This document shows positions 13,969 through 27,826 of a DNA stretch of 64,000 bases, in pieces. Positions within the stretch are counted from its first letter, which is position 1; each line of letters begins with the position of its first letter. The translations under genes were made by a program, and so were the position numbers. Under the pieces are notes generated by a model that saw only the letters and a list, made by a program, of their open reading frames with translations, ran no database searches and had not been told where the DNA came from. The DNA comes from Hymenolepis diminuta (Eukaryota > Platyhelminthes > Cestoda > Cyclophyllidea > Hymenolepididae), in contig CAADRB010000003.1 of the NCBI GenBank assembly GCA_900708905.1, positions 607,678 through 671,677 on the forward strand, given 5' to 3'.

Positions 13969-15225
13969 AGCTGTAAAGAGTAATGAAACAGGCGTGGAAT
14001 TTAGTAGTGGTAGTACTTTAATGAAAATTATCGGAGAAAGGGAGAGGATTACAGAAGCATAATGTAGGAGGCGCTGAAAATAGAGCGGAGTTGGTTGAAG
14101 GACTTAACTTTAGGTGCTGATCATCAGGAGTTGGAGAGGAGCGAGTAGATGTGTAGTGAAAAACAAGAGACGTCAGAGTCGGGTCAGGAGGAAAGTTAAA
14201 CTATGATACGTAGTAGGAAGAGTCGGCATACGATTGAACAAGTTATAAGTTACTAATAATACAAATTAACTATTTTAAAATTTATTAAATAAACGTATGG
14301 AGTAGATTTTACAATTTCAATCAGATGTTAAGTAGATGTATGAATTCCAGTTTAAGGCGTTTTCGATTTGCAGTACACTACTTTAAACAAATGGACAAAT
14401 AGAGTGGAGCGAGATAATCTCCTGACTTCTTTTCTTCTTCCATGTTTCGCACATCCTAGCGGACTAAATAGCTGCTTCCCTTATTCAAATGCTTCTGATG
14501 GTTAAAACTCGGTATTTTATTGCATACCAAGGGTAATAAAAATAGAAGTGGCCCAAAGAAGTGTAAATATGTCAAATTTGTCCTTCAAAGGAAATAGGAC
14601 AAAAGAAAGAAACAGATGATAAAATCCACGACAACTCAAATTAAAATGTTATATTAAAAACAAAAATAATTGCGATGGTACCCCGATTATTTCCTTAAAC
14701 AGAGAGAGTTTTAAGCACTTTCATTGTTTAGATGGATTGAGACACCCAAAATCGGGGAATTGTCAATGTTGATTTGTTGAAAATCATCTGGTACTCCCCA
14801 GAAGTAATAGCCAGGGAAAAGCATTTTATGGCTACACTCAGATTTTTAGCTTTTAAAACAAAATATGAATAAACTTTGTAGATGCCTCAGATAGGATGTG
14901 AAACTTACAAGACGGAGGTGTCAAATATCATACTATAATCAGTAGCAGTGTAAAAGAAAGACAACGAATGATCTGATAGGAGCTCAAATTAAGTCAGCAG
15001 GTCAGGGGTTTAAATATTAGGGGCTTTGGTTTTCTATCCTTTTTATATTAGGCTCCCAAGATATCCTGTAAAAGCCGGAATTCGATAATGACAAGAGATT
15101 AAACAAACTACCGCAATTTACTCAAAAAGTATTAATTTAATTTTCCTTTCGTAAGAATTTTCCATCTAATCTAACCCCTCTCGGCGAAAGTTGTTCATTC
15201 ATGACTTCGGATGCTGATTTCACCT

Positions 15226-15462
15226 TTAAAATTTTTTGGGTCTTCTGAAGCGTCCGAAGTAACGGTCTGACCAATGGCTGCCTCGGATCTCCGAAGTTTC
15301 AAAATTCCACGACGGAGGGAGGTTATATGTGTCCAAGTAAATCTCGGTTGGATACGTTCTCAGTTTCGAAGTTAGGGCTTTGTGCCAAAAACGGGGATTT
15401 TCGAGATTGCACACCCAGATTTGGACTCCAATATGAGATGTCGTCGGGTAATTAAAAAGCAT
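15226..15462 (-). pseudogene. Possible gypsy-type integrase C-terminal fragment
   Basis: A minus-strand frame of about 78 codons reads TSHIGVQIWVCNLENPRFWH, ..TEIYLDT.. and ends FGRFRRPKKF. The order (hydrophobic G-x-x-I-W, a W-x-x-A spacing, Y-x-x-x-x-L-D, terminal R-x-R-R-P) resembles the end of Ty3/gypsy integrases. Nothing of the catalytic core is visible upstream. The similarity is weak, so this is a suggestion only. Confidence 0.3.
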
Positions 15463-15959
15463 AAAGGTTTATGAATCTCTTCTATTGTCTCCTCCCCTTG
15501 TGATATGAGAAGTTATCTTTTCAAATTGCTAACAAGTTGCTCTTCCAGACAGTTGAAATCAAGCGGGAAGTGAGAATGGGGGTATTAAGACTACGGCAAA
15601 AGTCCTCAAATCAAGTTGAAGAGAACTGGGTGACATTTCTGAGCACAAAAATTTTTGGTATTTCATGAGTGACGAATACTTGGCGAAGTCTGTTGATAAT
15701 GGCAGCGGTTGAGGTACGACCTATGACCTCTTTGAATATGACTTCAGCAGGATAAGATAGAAGATTCTTTGAATAGACGGGATTAAATAAACTGCCACGA
15801 TTTACTCAAAATTATGCAAAGTAATGAAATCACAACTCAGCACATTTTACAAATATGCAATACTTGTAGTAGTTAACTATAAAGTTGCTAATTTTATTTT
15901 TCCTGGATAGAACATTTTTGTCCAACAGTATCAGAGCTCTTCTTTGTAGATCTGGTCCT

Positions 15960-16032
15960 CGAATTTCTGGATGAATCCATGTCCACGATATTCAGATCTT
16001 GTTAACCAGTTGATTAAACTGGACGAAACTAG
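15960..16032 (-). repeat. Dispersed repeat A, inverted partial copy
   Basis: The minus strand reads AGTTTAATCAACTGGTTAAC, then a CTGAATATCGTGGACATGG block, close to the copies at 41545-41640 and 50255-50345. Confidence 0.5.
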
Positions 16033-19000
16033 CAAGGCAGCATGATATGAAAAGGTGAAAATCCTTAATTTGTTTCAAAAATTTCACCTTCACATTAATA
16101 AAATACAAAACCTATTTTACCTACCAAATCACATCTTCCACAGTCAAACAATTTTCGCATTTTCGAGGAGAAATAGCGAGATATCATTAGCTGGTTGAAG
16201 AGAGCAGTTTTTATTGGCGTTCTGAAGGTATTTATGGCCAGATGTCGTAGTGATTCATCTCTTAATGTTGCTTTGAGTGTCTGCAACTTCCCAACTCTGA
16301 CCACGTGAAGAAGGTTATGAATTTGAATCGCGTGGAGAATTTAAACCGATTTGGCACAAGTTAAATTTGAAAACCATTTACTAATCTCACTTTTCTTAAA
16401 ATTAAAATCATAATGTAAAAGTTTATTTTGTTTTAAAAAGTTCATCCCAATTATAACTTCAGGGTGTTTTAATTTGCGCGGCAAATATTTATAAATAATA
16501 GTGAGATTTTGAGGTCGCCTTTACGCACTTTAGAAGTTTACACTGTTTCAAATGCTATTTCAGAATTTTTAGGTCAGAAATGTGTAAATATTGTTACTTC
16601 TTCGAAATTAAATGCTGAATCAAAATAGAATACTACGCGAAGACGGTGATTTCGTTCTTCTTAAAGTAAACTTTTTTCGGGGCACATCTTTGATAAAGTT
16701 CCAAAATTTCGCCAAAGATAAACATTAACTGATTCTTAATCGAGATTTGTGCATTTCGGAGAGTTAATAATCCGTTATATATGATCTTTTAGCTCGCTTT
16801 TATTGTATTAAATATGATCTAATGTGGGCAAAATAAATCACTAATTGTCAAAATGAAATAAACAGGATCAACTCGCTTATAAAATAGCGCCCATAAACAA
16901 CAATGTAAGCCCTCTTTATGTTTCGTTAGGATGCATTACAAGATCTCAGTTATTTATTTCTTACTCGCTGCACGTCAAAAGTTACACATATTATATTATG
17001 AGAAGGAATCTGGAAACGAGGTACAGTAGCAGTCCCATATGAGGTAAAGGAAGTTGATCGTGTAGAATTGGAAATTAAAGTCAGTGCATCAGGCCATTGA
17101 TTTAGTGGTTAGTTGGAAATGTACTTGACAGACGGTTCGTTATCAAAGAGGGATATGGAAGCACCTTCATACAAGCGAAAGTTATTCAAAGGGTGCACCC
17201 TCAACTACAGGACGGAACTCAAGAAATACAAACAGGTTGTTTTTTGCCGATTAGTATTTATGGTAACTCAACTTGAACTGAAATAGGATCAAAATATTGT
17301 ATTGAAAAGCTGAACTCATTAACGTACAGTGGATCATAATTAAAGTACCGAAATCTGGGGCCAAACTCAGGCTCGAACTTAAAACAATATAATAATGTAT
17401 CTCCGCGTTTGAGTAGTGTCAAAAACCATATCCATAAACTAAGAGTCGAAATATTAATCAGGTAATCGTTTACCAAGTGGAATTCTTGAATTTCTCCGCC
17501 AACACAGAAAACGATGTTTCAAAACTTTTTTGATGAAAACTTATTCTCAATCCTTGAGAATTTAAAGCTCAAATCAATGGACTTACCAAGAGTATTAAAG
17601 TGCGCGCTTAACTATTGTTTGAAAATGAGCTTGATTTAATAAAAATCCCGACAATTAAAGGGCAGCATTTCTCGTATTTTGGATGCTTTTTTACAATGCA
17701 TTCATTTGCAAAATGCAAGTATTTTATGTTCATTTAAAAATGTCACTAATCGGCTTAAAAATTTGTTTTCAAATTTTAGACGAAATCAGATGACAGAACG
17801 ACTCGCCTGATGCCAATCCGCACGTCTGGAAAATCCAGCTGAAATGACACATTGTCCAGTGGGGTGAAAAAAAGTTTTGATTTTTCCCGCGAGAAATTCA
17901 AATTAAAGCCAAGTTAAAAATTAAACTTCCTTGGATTAGTTTACCAATTTATCTATATAATTTAAAAAGGCACGCACTCCTTAATTTTATTTTAATTGGT
18001 TATCAGAAACAAGATAGTATTTTTCAATAGCTTCGTTTGGATATTATGAAATTTCTCACAAAAGTTGAAATTCCATAATATATCAAGGGGAGCCTGATAA
18101 TAACAGACTCAAGGCTCTCATTTATACTGCGAGAAGGCTGATGCTCTCACAGGGTCATGACTTGTAAAAAGCTTGATCTGTTGATTCCTTTACGAAATGT
18201 CGCGGTCAAGCTTCAATGAAGGAGACTTCGCCTTTAGACTGATATGAAAAGCTGCTAGTTCTATTGCCTCCAAAACTTCTTTCGAGTCATCGGTTACCAG
18301 GACGATCTAGAAAGAATGCTTGTACAATGTCACGCATAAGGCGAATCAATCAAGAAGCCAAGGAGGATTTATTCTCCATTCTAAGATGATTAAATGGCTT
18401 CTGTCCGGTATCCGCATTGGATTATTTATTTTCAGAAGAGTCCAATTAATTGGTGTGAAACTATTTCCGCATCCGTATTCAAGGCAGACACCACGATATC
18501 ACGGCGCCTTGCAAATGAATAAACAACTTTGGTGTACAACATAGGACAAGTTTGTTTATGACTTGCGGAACGTTTCGTGAATTGTGACCGGAATTCATAG
18601 GTTTGTATTACAATCTACAATGTATGCAGAATTGGGGACCTTGCGGTGGCGCCATTTTTGGCTTTTTTGATTTAAGAGTATTTTAAGAGGGCATATTGAT
18701 TTCCGTTCAGATGCCAAATATTCAAGATTCGTCAAAATGATTTCTTTATGTGTCTACCCCACTTCAAACCAAGTACCACCTAATAAGTTAACATTTTTTT
18801 CTGGGTTGAATGAAATTCCTACTGATATTTACAGATTTCCTTGAAACTATTTAATTCAAACACTTGACAGATTCATATCATCTGTCAACATCTACGTAAG
18901 CTAAATTTAGCTAATCTACAAGTGTGCAGTTCTCCTAGTTTGTATATGACTCATCGAAATTGACAGGAGCAGAGTAGAAGCAAATAGTGTTCTAGGTCGG

Positions 19001-22000
19001 AAAGAGGCCACCATCACTTATTGGATTAAGGGTGAGTGAGGAACAGCTAAGCTAACAACTAATAAACACAGTTCCTTGAACAAGAATGCAGAGTCAAGGG
19101 TGAACAGGAATGTATTTAACAAAAACAATTAAAATTTCATAAAATTATGCAGATAAATGAAGTTCTGGAGAGAGGGGAAGAATGGTAGCAAAAAACGAGA
19201 CGAAGAACATGGGGATGAACAAGAGCGAGAGAGAGGGAGAAAGAGCGATAACTGATCGCCCGCACCACGAGTTCTAAAATTGACCTGTGGAATTTCACAA
19301 GCCAAATCGGAGTCATCTTGAGGGAGACGCGAAAAATCGATGATCAGTATTCTCCAACAGTGATTTCGCCAAACGGAGGGTAAAATACGTCAAGCGGACT
19401 CAGTTCAGGCAAACATTAAATAATAATTTTGTATTTTAAATTAAGGGGGATCCTTCAAACGTGTGGTCTTGGTGATTTGTCCGTAACTGGGGTTCCTAAT
19501 AATTTATCAATAATAATTTATTTTTCTAGTTTATTTGCAAAAGTCGTTTTTAGCCATCAAAGTGACTGAATTCCGAGTTTTCGAACATCTCCTTCATGAA
19601 AGACAAAACCTTCTCTTCTTTTTACTCCCCTCCCCCCTTCTCTGATTTTGACCGACCGCTAGGACCAACAGGGTACTGTTGAGGACTGACCCTCATTAAA
19701 ATATGACACATTTATGTAAATTATCTTGTCTGTGTTCTTAGGGGAAATTTCCCCACTTAGTCGCATCACGTCCGATTTCTATCAATCAAGTTTTCCTTTG
19801 GCAATACTCTTTTACTCACATCATTATAATCCAAAATTGGTTTGAATTTGCTTCAAAACAAAGCTTATGATCCTCAGTAAAGATGAAAATTATAATCTAA
19901 CCAATATAATATTACTACCCTTGTGACCTCTTATACATTAAGTTTGACTATTAAATCGATATTTTCAATAAAATGTAACCTTCATCAGACTTTGTGAACG
20001 AAGTTAGGACACAAAGAACAGATCGCACTTGTCCTGTTCAAAATGTATTTTTATGAGTGAGATATGAACTAAGGTTAATTAATGACGTCAATTTACGCGA
20101 AGGACGTCTTAATGATAAATATCTACGCATTTAAACAGTCATTTACACTCGCCATAATACCATCCCTGAGGTGGATTTTTCTGAAAAGGCCCAATCTTGA
20201 ATGATCTTCTGCTAATATACAGTCATTTTTCCAAGTTAATAAATAAATCAATTAGATAAAATAAATAAATAAATATTTTTACAGATTTACTAATAATTTT
20301 AATTTTTAATTTTTGAAGTATTTCTCTTTCACGATAATTTTTCTAACTGAACACATTCTTAAACTCTCGATTTGTTTTAAGTAGAATATATTAGGTTTAG
20401 AATTATGATTCAAATGTTTTATTTATTTATTTCTATATAAGGAATAATAAGTTTCCCATGACTGAAAGTATCCCTTTATCAAAATCATGCCTTTGGATTT
20501 TTGCAGTACCGATTTCCCTGTCTCTCTCAATGGTAGTCAGAAGTTAATGCCCAGCAATATCCCAGCCAGAAGATGGAAAAATTAATATTTTTCATTTTTG
20601 CAGCAAAAATAGTTTTAATTCAATAATTATGACAATGTTCAACGTATATAATAGTTCAGTTAGTTCATATAAGGGATAAAAATGTTTATCATTTTTCAAT
20701 AAAAATGGGAAACTTATTATTATTTAAACATTATATTCCTCAAGAGAATTATTTAATAAATTTTCATTACTGTATTTTCTCCTTGATATTAGAGTTTTAA
20801 AATAATGCTGCCTTAATTAACAACTGAACGCGTCTAATTCAAAATCAAAAATATTCAGAAGCTCATGTGTTTAAACAGACAATGCCTGAAACAGCAAATA
20901 CATCATGATAGTGAGATATTCACTTATTATAATATGTTCCAATAAGTATTATAGATTCACAAATTAATTTCCAGAGCCGGTTATAGTCTCTGTCGCTTGT
21001 TTTATACCATTTCGTTGACAAGCGTCGGTTTCTCAAGTAGAGCAGCTACTGGATGTATCATTTTCCCCGCATGTAATATTAGTAAAACAACTTAAGAAAA
21101 TGAAAATTAAAACAATATTCATGCGTTTTCGGAGATATAACAGCCCTAAAAACATAAAAATATTGCAAATACGAAAATTTATGATCATTTCGAGTCTCAC
21201 AATGGCAGAGACTGCAAAAACCGTCACCTCGCAAAATGTCCCTGTCAGTCATTCTTGGTTCTGGGGTTAGGAACATTACTAGTACTCTTAGTTATGACAG
21301 AAGAGTTATCAGCTTAATAAAATACCCAAAAGTGTCAAAAAATTATATAAAAGTTTATATCAATTTTGCCCGAGAAATGGCTATGTAAAATCCCAAATTT
21401 CCTTCCACCTCCTTGAAAATCAAAATCCTTGAACTCATTTATCCGCTTGCCGACTGACCTTATAACCTTTATTCTAACCTAATAAATAATATGCCATTTA
21501 TTATTGAACAGCTATTATGTCCTTGCAAGGAATATTTTGATGGAGTTGGAGTAACAACTAACGGCTGACAGCTAACAACGGTTCTAAAAGAAGAACACAA
21601 AGAGTTGTGTAGGCCAAAGCCTACTGAATAAAGCACGACGAGGATTCAAGGGGGTAAGAGAGAAATGAGGGACGGAGGAGATGAGAGAGAAGCGTACGAG
21701 CAGATAAATGACAGGCATGTATTTGCGTGTGCTTATGTGAGTGGAAATACAGACAGTTAATGTGAGTCGCTTGTACATGGACGTGCGTGAGCATATTATT
21801 GTAGATGTACTTTTAAATGAAACAGGCCATTTATGGAAAGGGAGAATCGATAAACGCGTTTGGACGTGACAGATAGAGGTTTTGGGTCATGGGGGCATCT
21901 AGGCATCACTGGTACTTCGTGGACGAAAATTCGAAATATTGCCATGGTGGACGCAAGCAGGGAGTAATCGTGGAAATGCTTAGAGAGTCATTCTTCAAAT

Positions 22001-22284
22001 TCAGAAGGGATGGAATTCCGAAATCTTCAAGAGGAATTGTGTTTTCTGATAATTGACTTATTTTTTAACAATTGTACAAATTTAATCTTTCTTTAGCAGT
22101 GGTTCTCTGCACTCTAATTTAGATTTTGCTAATGTGTATCATAAAAGTATTCTCTGCAGATATCTCTCTTGGGGATAATTTTTATTTATTCTTGTCCTTC
22201 GATGTTAAATTAAAGAAATGACGCAAATTCCGTTAATTTAAATGTCCAAAACGAAACAATAAGTAAGACTGGAAGGAGAGTTGT
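16033..22284. other. Intergenic, no gene seen
   Basis: No gene was recognised. A purine-rich GAGAGAGAGGGAGAAAG tract lies at about 19,212-19,235 and TAAATAAATAAATAAAT near 20,258-20,276. 18,100-18,160 and 27,860-27,895 share TGCGAGAAGGCT with flanking similarity, possibly another old repeat. Confidence 0.5.
21545..21700 (+). repeat. Dispersed repeat D, copy 1
   Basis: It contains GACAGCTAACAACGG, AGAACAC, TAGGCCAAA and ACGAGGATTCAAG in the same order as 41865-42075. Confidence 0.5.
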
Positions 22285-22390
22285 TGATGTGTACGTTCAT
22301 CAAGTCGGAGGTGACAAGATCGATGGTTGTCGGTGCATTTCCAGTGATGTGCACGGTCAAACGCACTGGCTAATTCTGGTCTAAGGCAAG
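22285..22390 (+). repeat. Dispersed repeat B, copy 1
   Basis: It has the layout AGTCGGAGGTGAC, CCAGTGATGTGCACGG and CGCACTGGCTAATTCTGGTC. Inverted copies lie at 49815-49920 and 55370-55460, and a direct copy at 37050-37135. It is about 100 bp and SINE-like. Confidence 0.45.
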
Positions 22391-25300
22391 AAGAAGGTGG
22401 AATACGAGTTTGCTCACAAGGTTAGCTCTAGGATACTTTCTTCCTATCCATGTTAATTATTGAAAAATTTTTAATAAATTGGTATGAGATAAATGAAAAC
22501 AGGGCAGGTAGAATAGATTTTAGTGGAAAGTTGACAGCTGCCTGACTTTTGACAAGCATAATTTTTATTTAACCACCTGGTAAGAAACATCTATTTGCGA
22601 AAATCTATTTTGTTTATTCGTTTAGCGACATGCTGGTTGTAGAAACGGGACGAAGCTGCGGTAGACGCTTCCACAGACACACGCTTTTGTCAGCTTGCGC
22701 TGTCCCAACTGTTTGATATCTTTCGCTGTTGTATGAATTGTAACTGGTTTTTCAAATACTTGATTACAAAGTGCATTAAAATATAAATCATCGACGTTCT
22801 AAACCCACTTTTTATCCTACCAGCATTAAAAGTAATCTACCGTCGAAAGTAACTTTCGGAAAACGGTATTTACAATCTCAACTCGCCGGTTATATAGAGC
22901 CTAACCGCTACACTGATATAGGTGCATTTGAAATTGACTCTGATACAATATTATTTTTGCGCAAAAGTTTCATCAAATTATTTGACTTTTGAAGGTTAAC
23001 CCACAGTTGTGCCGATGATATTTTTGTCCACGCTAACTGGCAGGGTGTCAGAAGCGAACTGTACCCGTGTATAGATAGAGGAAGAAAGGTTTGAAGATCG
23101 CATACAAGATTTGAATCGCTCATCCAGTCACGAGGCACAGACTCAGCAGCACTGAGCTATGTTCGTCGGCGTCATAAAATGTTAACGACAAAAGCTACCC
23201 ATGGTAACTGGGAGTCAAGAGATGTCTTTGTTATGGAGGAGCAATACTTTGAAATTTCGCTATTCTTTACCTTCTGCAATCTCAAGATGAAAGCCGTCCA
23301 TCCGGTCTGGTTTTAGGTATCTGATGGAGTTAGCCTATTAAGTTATGGTCAGATGAATCAATGGAAATATCAAGATAAGTGAGATCGCAGTAAGTGTTCT
23401 CCTCCTTCAGCATGAATATTTGGGACTAAAATGTTCAATTGATAGGCACATTTAATGAAAAGGAAATAAAAGTTTATCATATATTAACTATGAAATATGA
23501 AAGTTGATAAAAATTACACGTGAGGTGGATGTTTCAGCAATGAACGGCAAACTACTGGAAAAATGCAAAACAAGCGATAATTAACACGACATAAACAGGC
23601 TACTAGACTGGCCGTTTTTTAAGTTGAACGGTGAAATACAAATCTTTAAAACAATTTACATTTTAGTTCCATGTGGTATACAGTTCTAATTTCAGCTAAA
23701 ATCAACCTCATTTTTGTTTAATACAGTGGACATCGTCCATCTATCAAGTGATCCATCGAAATTCTCAAGAACGAGCTTCCTAATGTGGTTGAATTTGAGT
23801 TGATTCAAAGTTGCCGATAAAGCGTTGGAAACTAATCAAAAAATTATAATTTCAGACATATTGATTCAAGTTTTGAAGCGAACCAATGGCATAAAAACGA
23901 ATTTTAGCCTTCTTAACAGATTATTCGTGTACTTTAGATGTTGAATTTAAAAATTTTATTTAGTTATGAAAAATAATGGAGAAAGTGGAATCGTTTCAGC
24001 TCTCTAAAACTTTTGCGTGCAGAAAGTTCAGTAGTTTCGTTTGCCTTCCAGTAATGCTTCTGTGATTTATTCAAATGAATTTAATAAAATGTAATAGATT
24101 CCCGCTATAATATTTTCACTTTGAAAAAATAAATATTTAATTTTAGAAAAGAAGGCACCTGCTCTTTTTCCAGAAAGGTGGTGTCTAGTGTGAGCCGGAA
24201 GTTCGTATTTATTATTCCCCTTTTTATTAATTAAACCTCATCTTTTTTGAGCTAGAAGAGTTTTTCTGAAATTAAATTTGCGAAAGGTAAATATTTTAGC
24301 CTATTGGAAGGAAGTAAGGCAATTGTTTAAAGAAAAGATCCGAACAAAGTCGGTGATTGGTCGTAGTGCACAAATGACTCCGCAGGCTCAAGGACATTTA
24401 AAAATTTGATAACTTGCTCAATTGCTTTTTAATGGCCCTCTATTTATACCATTCTAAAGTTATCTTATTTGAAACAGAAGGCGCAGAAAGATTATGGATA
24501 AATTGTAATGAAAACGATGCTCTAGTGGTGAGATATTTTAAAAGATTACAGTTACGATCATTGCTAATAATACAGAATGTAATAAGTACGTTATATTTAT
24601 AATAAATATATTTATATTGAGAAAATAAATGCTCACACAAATTGGAGTCCCTCTGAACGATCGGCGGATTAAGGAGCATTATCAAGCATTTATTTTATTT
24701 GGCCGGGTTCTAACTTAAAGACACAAATAGTAGAATGTCGAAGTTAATAAACTGATGTTAGCATTACCCCAATTTCAACAAAGCTGGCATCCAGATACAG
24801 CAACATGTGGGAAGGGGAGAACAATCAGGAAATAACTGTCGATAACTGAGTTTAGTGACGCAATATTGATACATCAGATGGTATTAAATGGAAAATAAGT
24901 AGAATTTCCATAAAAAAACTTTATTTAAAGGACAAATTTCGATTTCTAAAGGAAAATTGATTAGCGACTGAACTAAAGTTCCCATAAATTATACCGGCGT
25001 ACTTATTGAAAAAATAAAACCACATTCTTGACACGGATTGTGTCAGCAGTTGCCCTCACCAGTTGAAACCTGATTGTTTATACCAATGCTGAGAGCCTCC
25101 TCTGTGGTCTAACCCAAGAAAACGGACGAAGTGTTTTTATTTCTTTGTTTATTTCAGGTAAAGAAAAATTTGTTTAAAATCCAACGTCGTGGTATACTTC
25201 CTGGTAGGACGAGAAATGAAATTCAAAGTGATTACAATTAATCAACAGTATTTATTTAATAAAAAGCTATTTTCACATGAACAATCTGTTTATTTAATTT

Positions 25301-27520
25301 GATTCACTTTACATGAACTAACTGAAGGTCACGTGGTATTAATGAAAATTAGACAATTCAAATATCCGCAATTGAAAATAAAAGCGGGAGATTTATTTCG
25401 AAGAAATAATAGTGAAATTTAACTCATTCTGGTCCAAATATATCAAGTGCCTTTGTGTATCCTGAGGAAAGACGATGCTCGAGTTCTCGATATTTAAAAT
25501 GCTTTAAAATATTGCAACATTTTTTAAATGTAACCCAAATTTTTCGTAGTGATGATGACAAAATAGCTTTTAATTACTTCATTAAAAGAACTTCACTTGC
25601 TATTCACTATCCAAAATTTAATATTTTAAATAATTTTTTTATTTGTATTTTGAAATACATGTATAGATAATCTTATTCGAAAGTGCACAATGTTTGGTAA
25701 AATTTATGACTTCTTACGGTTCATTAGTGTAAGACGTTTGTTTAAGTGAAGATTTCCATGGCTACCTCTACCATCTTCAAAGCTTTAAAGTAATCCTGTT
25801 CTTATACCACTGCTTACTACTGAAATTTTGTAATGATTTTGGTATAGTTGCAGGTTACAATGAATTCCAGATTTTAGGGAAGAAAATAGGCACTAATAGC
25901 TACTTTCCAGCGACATTTATTGACATTTCAAATGGAAGTCACCTATTACTTCGGAATTAGGAACGAAACTCAAATATCATGATAAAATATGTTGCCTGTT
26001 CCCTTTTTTTTCATATTATAAGTATAATGTGATCAAATTTCCTACCTATTTTTGATTGCTTCCCTTTTTTGCTTTTCGATTGTGCTCAATTTGCTACTCC
26101 CTTCATATCGCTCTAAATACGGTTAGCCCTCGGTTTGTAAACTATTTACTGATTTTAAAAACAGATACTTTAATTTTTCTACTGGACTTTATTCTGCTAC
26201 TTAGTCACGGTTTAAGCACACTGGTTCCAGGGAAGGTGCCTGTTCTGTGACCTCTTCTAATATTAAAATGCTGACATCGAATCTGTCTTCTTCCTGTTTT
26301 GTGGTAGTAGACTTCGCAGAGCTGAAAAGGGCAATAGTTTAATATATATTTCACCATCCTGACTTGGTGACATCTTTTCAATGAATTAATATAATATATT
26401 TACTTCGTTATGCCTATTGGTTGTTGGATGTGCAAATGGTAGACTTTATCGTGAACTTTAAACTCAGGCAACTCCATTTCTGTAAACTTTATGGTATGCA
26501 CATTCCTCCACACATGTGAATGGGAAATGGCCCACATGTACTTTATCTATTTTTACATTTTGAGGGAAAGGTAAAGCGGAGGCTGATGAATCATCCGACT
26601 TATGGTCATAAATACAATACCAATGGTTGCTAGGGGCATTCTAGATGCATTTTCACTTTTCAAGATCTTTTGTTTTAACGACCTTGTCGATAAATACCAT
26701 TTGAAAGGTTTAAATAGGCATAAACGCGTTCATATTGAAATTTGCTTGATTTGCAAATGAGAGTGTGAATGAAAGTACCTTTATATAAAGATTTCTAGAC
26801 TTTTTAGGGTTCAAGAACGGATCACCTTAGAACTATATGTTCAATTCTATCTGGAGCAATCGTCTGGAGATATCAAGGAGTTTTGAATAGAAACTATCGA
26901 CAAGTGCATATTTATGAATCGAATTTCAAATACTCTTTATGTCATCTACGTGTTTTTATTTTTTATAGTATTTATTGATCAATTAAAATAAATAATATTC
27001 ATTAATCGAATTAAGTAATTTGAAACTAGTTTCTCTCTAACATGGCTGAGTTGCATTTCTTGATCCTTCATTCAGTTGGTTATCTAGACTGATAATGAAA
27101 TGTTCATTCAATTTCTAAATAAGGAAAGACTTTAAAAATAATTTGAAACATATTTTATGAGCGTTAGCAAACAAGTTGAATACTAAAATTTTATTATTAT
27201 GTTATTTACTTAATAATGAAGGAAATTCGCAAAATCTTCAATCATAAAATGCTCTATTACTCCATCTCCTTGCAGAGATTTAAGTGTTTCTATTCTCGGA
27301 AAAATATACTGATCCAAAACCTTCTGGGATGCAATTTAAAATGAATCAAATTTTAAAATTAAAAAGTTAATCTTGACCAGCGATAAGGGGGCTGAAAGCC
27401 TCATAGAAACAATTAGTGTTATAATACATTTTCCTGCCTGTAATTAGAAAACATTATAATTTAGTATGCTAATGTAGACTTTATATCTCACTTTAATCAG
27501 AGGTTATTTCAATCCTGAAA
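22391..27520. other. Intergenic, no gene seen
   Basis: No coding block was recognised. On the minus strand around 23,100-23,170, TAGCTCAGTGCTG and, later, GATTCAAATC resemble the A and B boxes of a tRNA-derived element, but no full fold is present. Confidence 0.45.
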
Positions 27521-27826
27521 TTAGTAAACAAATCTATTTAAAGTTAAGCGCCAAACACGATCTGGATTGATGCTATCACCAGATCCTACTAACTTCTGCA
27601 GATCCGGGTTTGCTCTATCGAGAATTTTAAGATTAGATTTAAAATATGCCGAAAATCGACAATTTCTCTCCGTCCATCGTGCGCGTCTGCTACGTAAGAA
27701 GTCCAGAAATTGATTTGATCTCCGCATATCCAGAACAAGAAGGATGGAAGAATTAAAGTTCCTCATATAATCAGTTCCAATATATCTTCCGCTATTTAAG
27801 AGTTTGAAAAAAGTTTAAAGTACCTG
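27521..27826 (-). CDS. Hypothetical open frame of about 100 codons
   Basis: A minus-strand frame is open from about 27826 to a TAA at 27521, with an ATG at 27766 giving 81 residues: MRNFNSSILLVLDMRRSNQF, then a basic RSRRARWTERN stretch and ..LQKLVGSGDSINPDRVW. Composition and codons look protein-like compared with the surrounding A+T-rich DNA. No family was recognised and no splice partner found; it may be an isolated exon or transposon debris. Confidence 0.25.

Noticed and set aside
6384..26610. CTGATGA motifs (6384, 26588 and others) as possible hammerhead ribozymes
   Set aside because: None has the partnering GAAA and closing stems at the right spacing.
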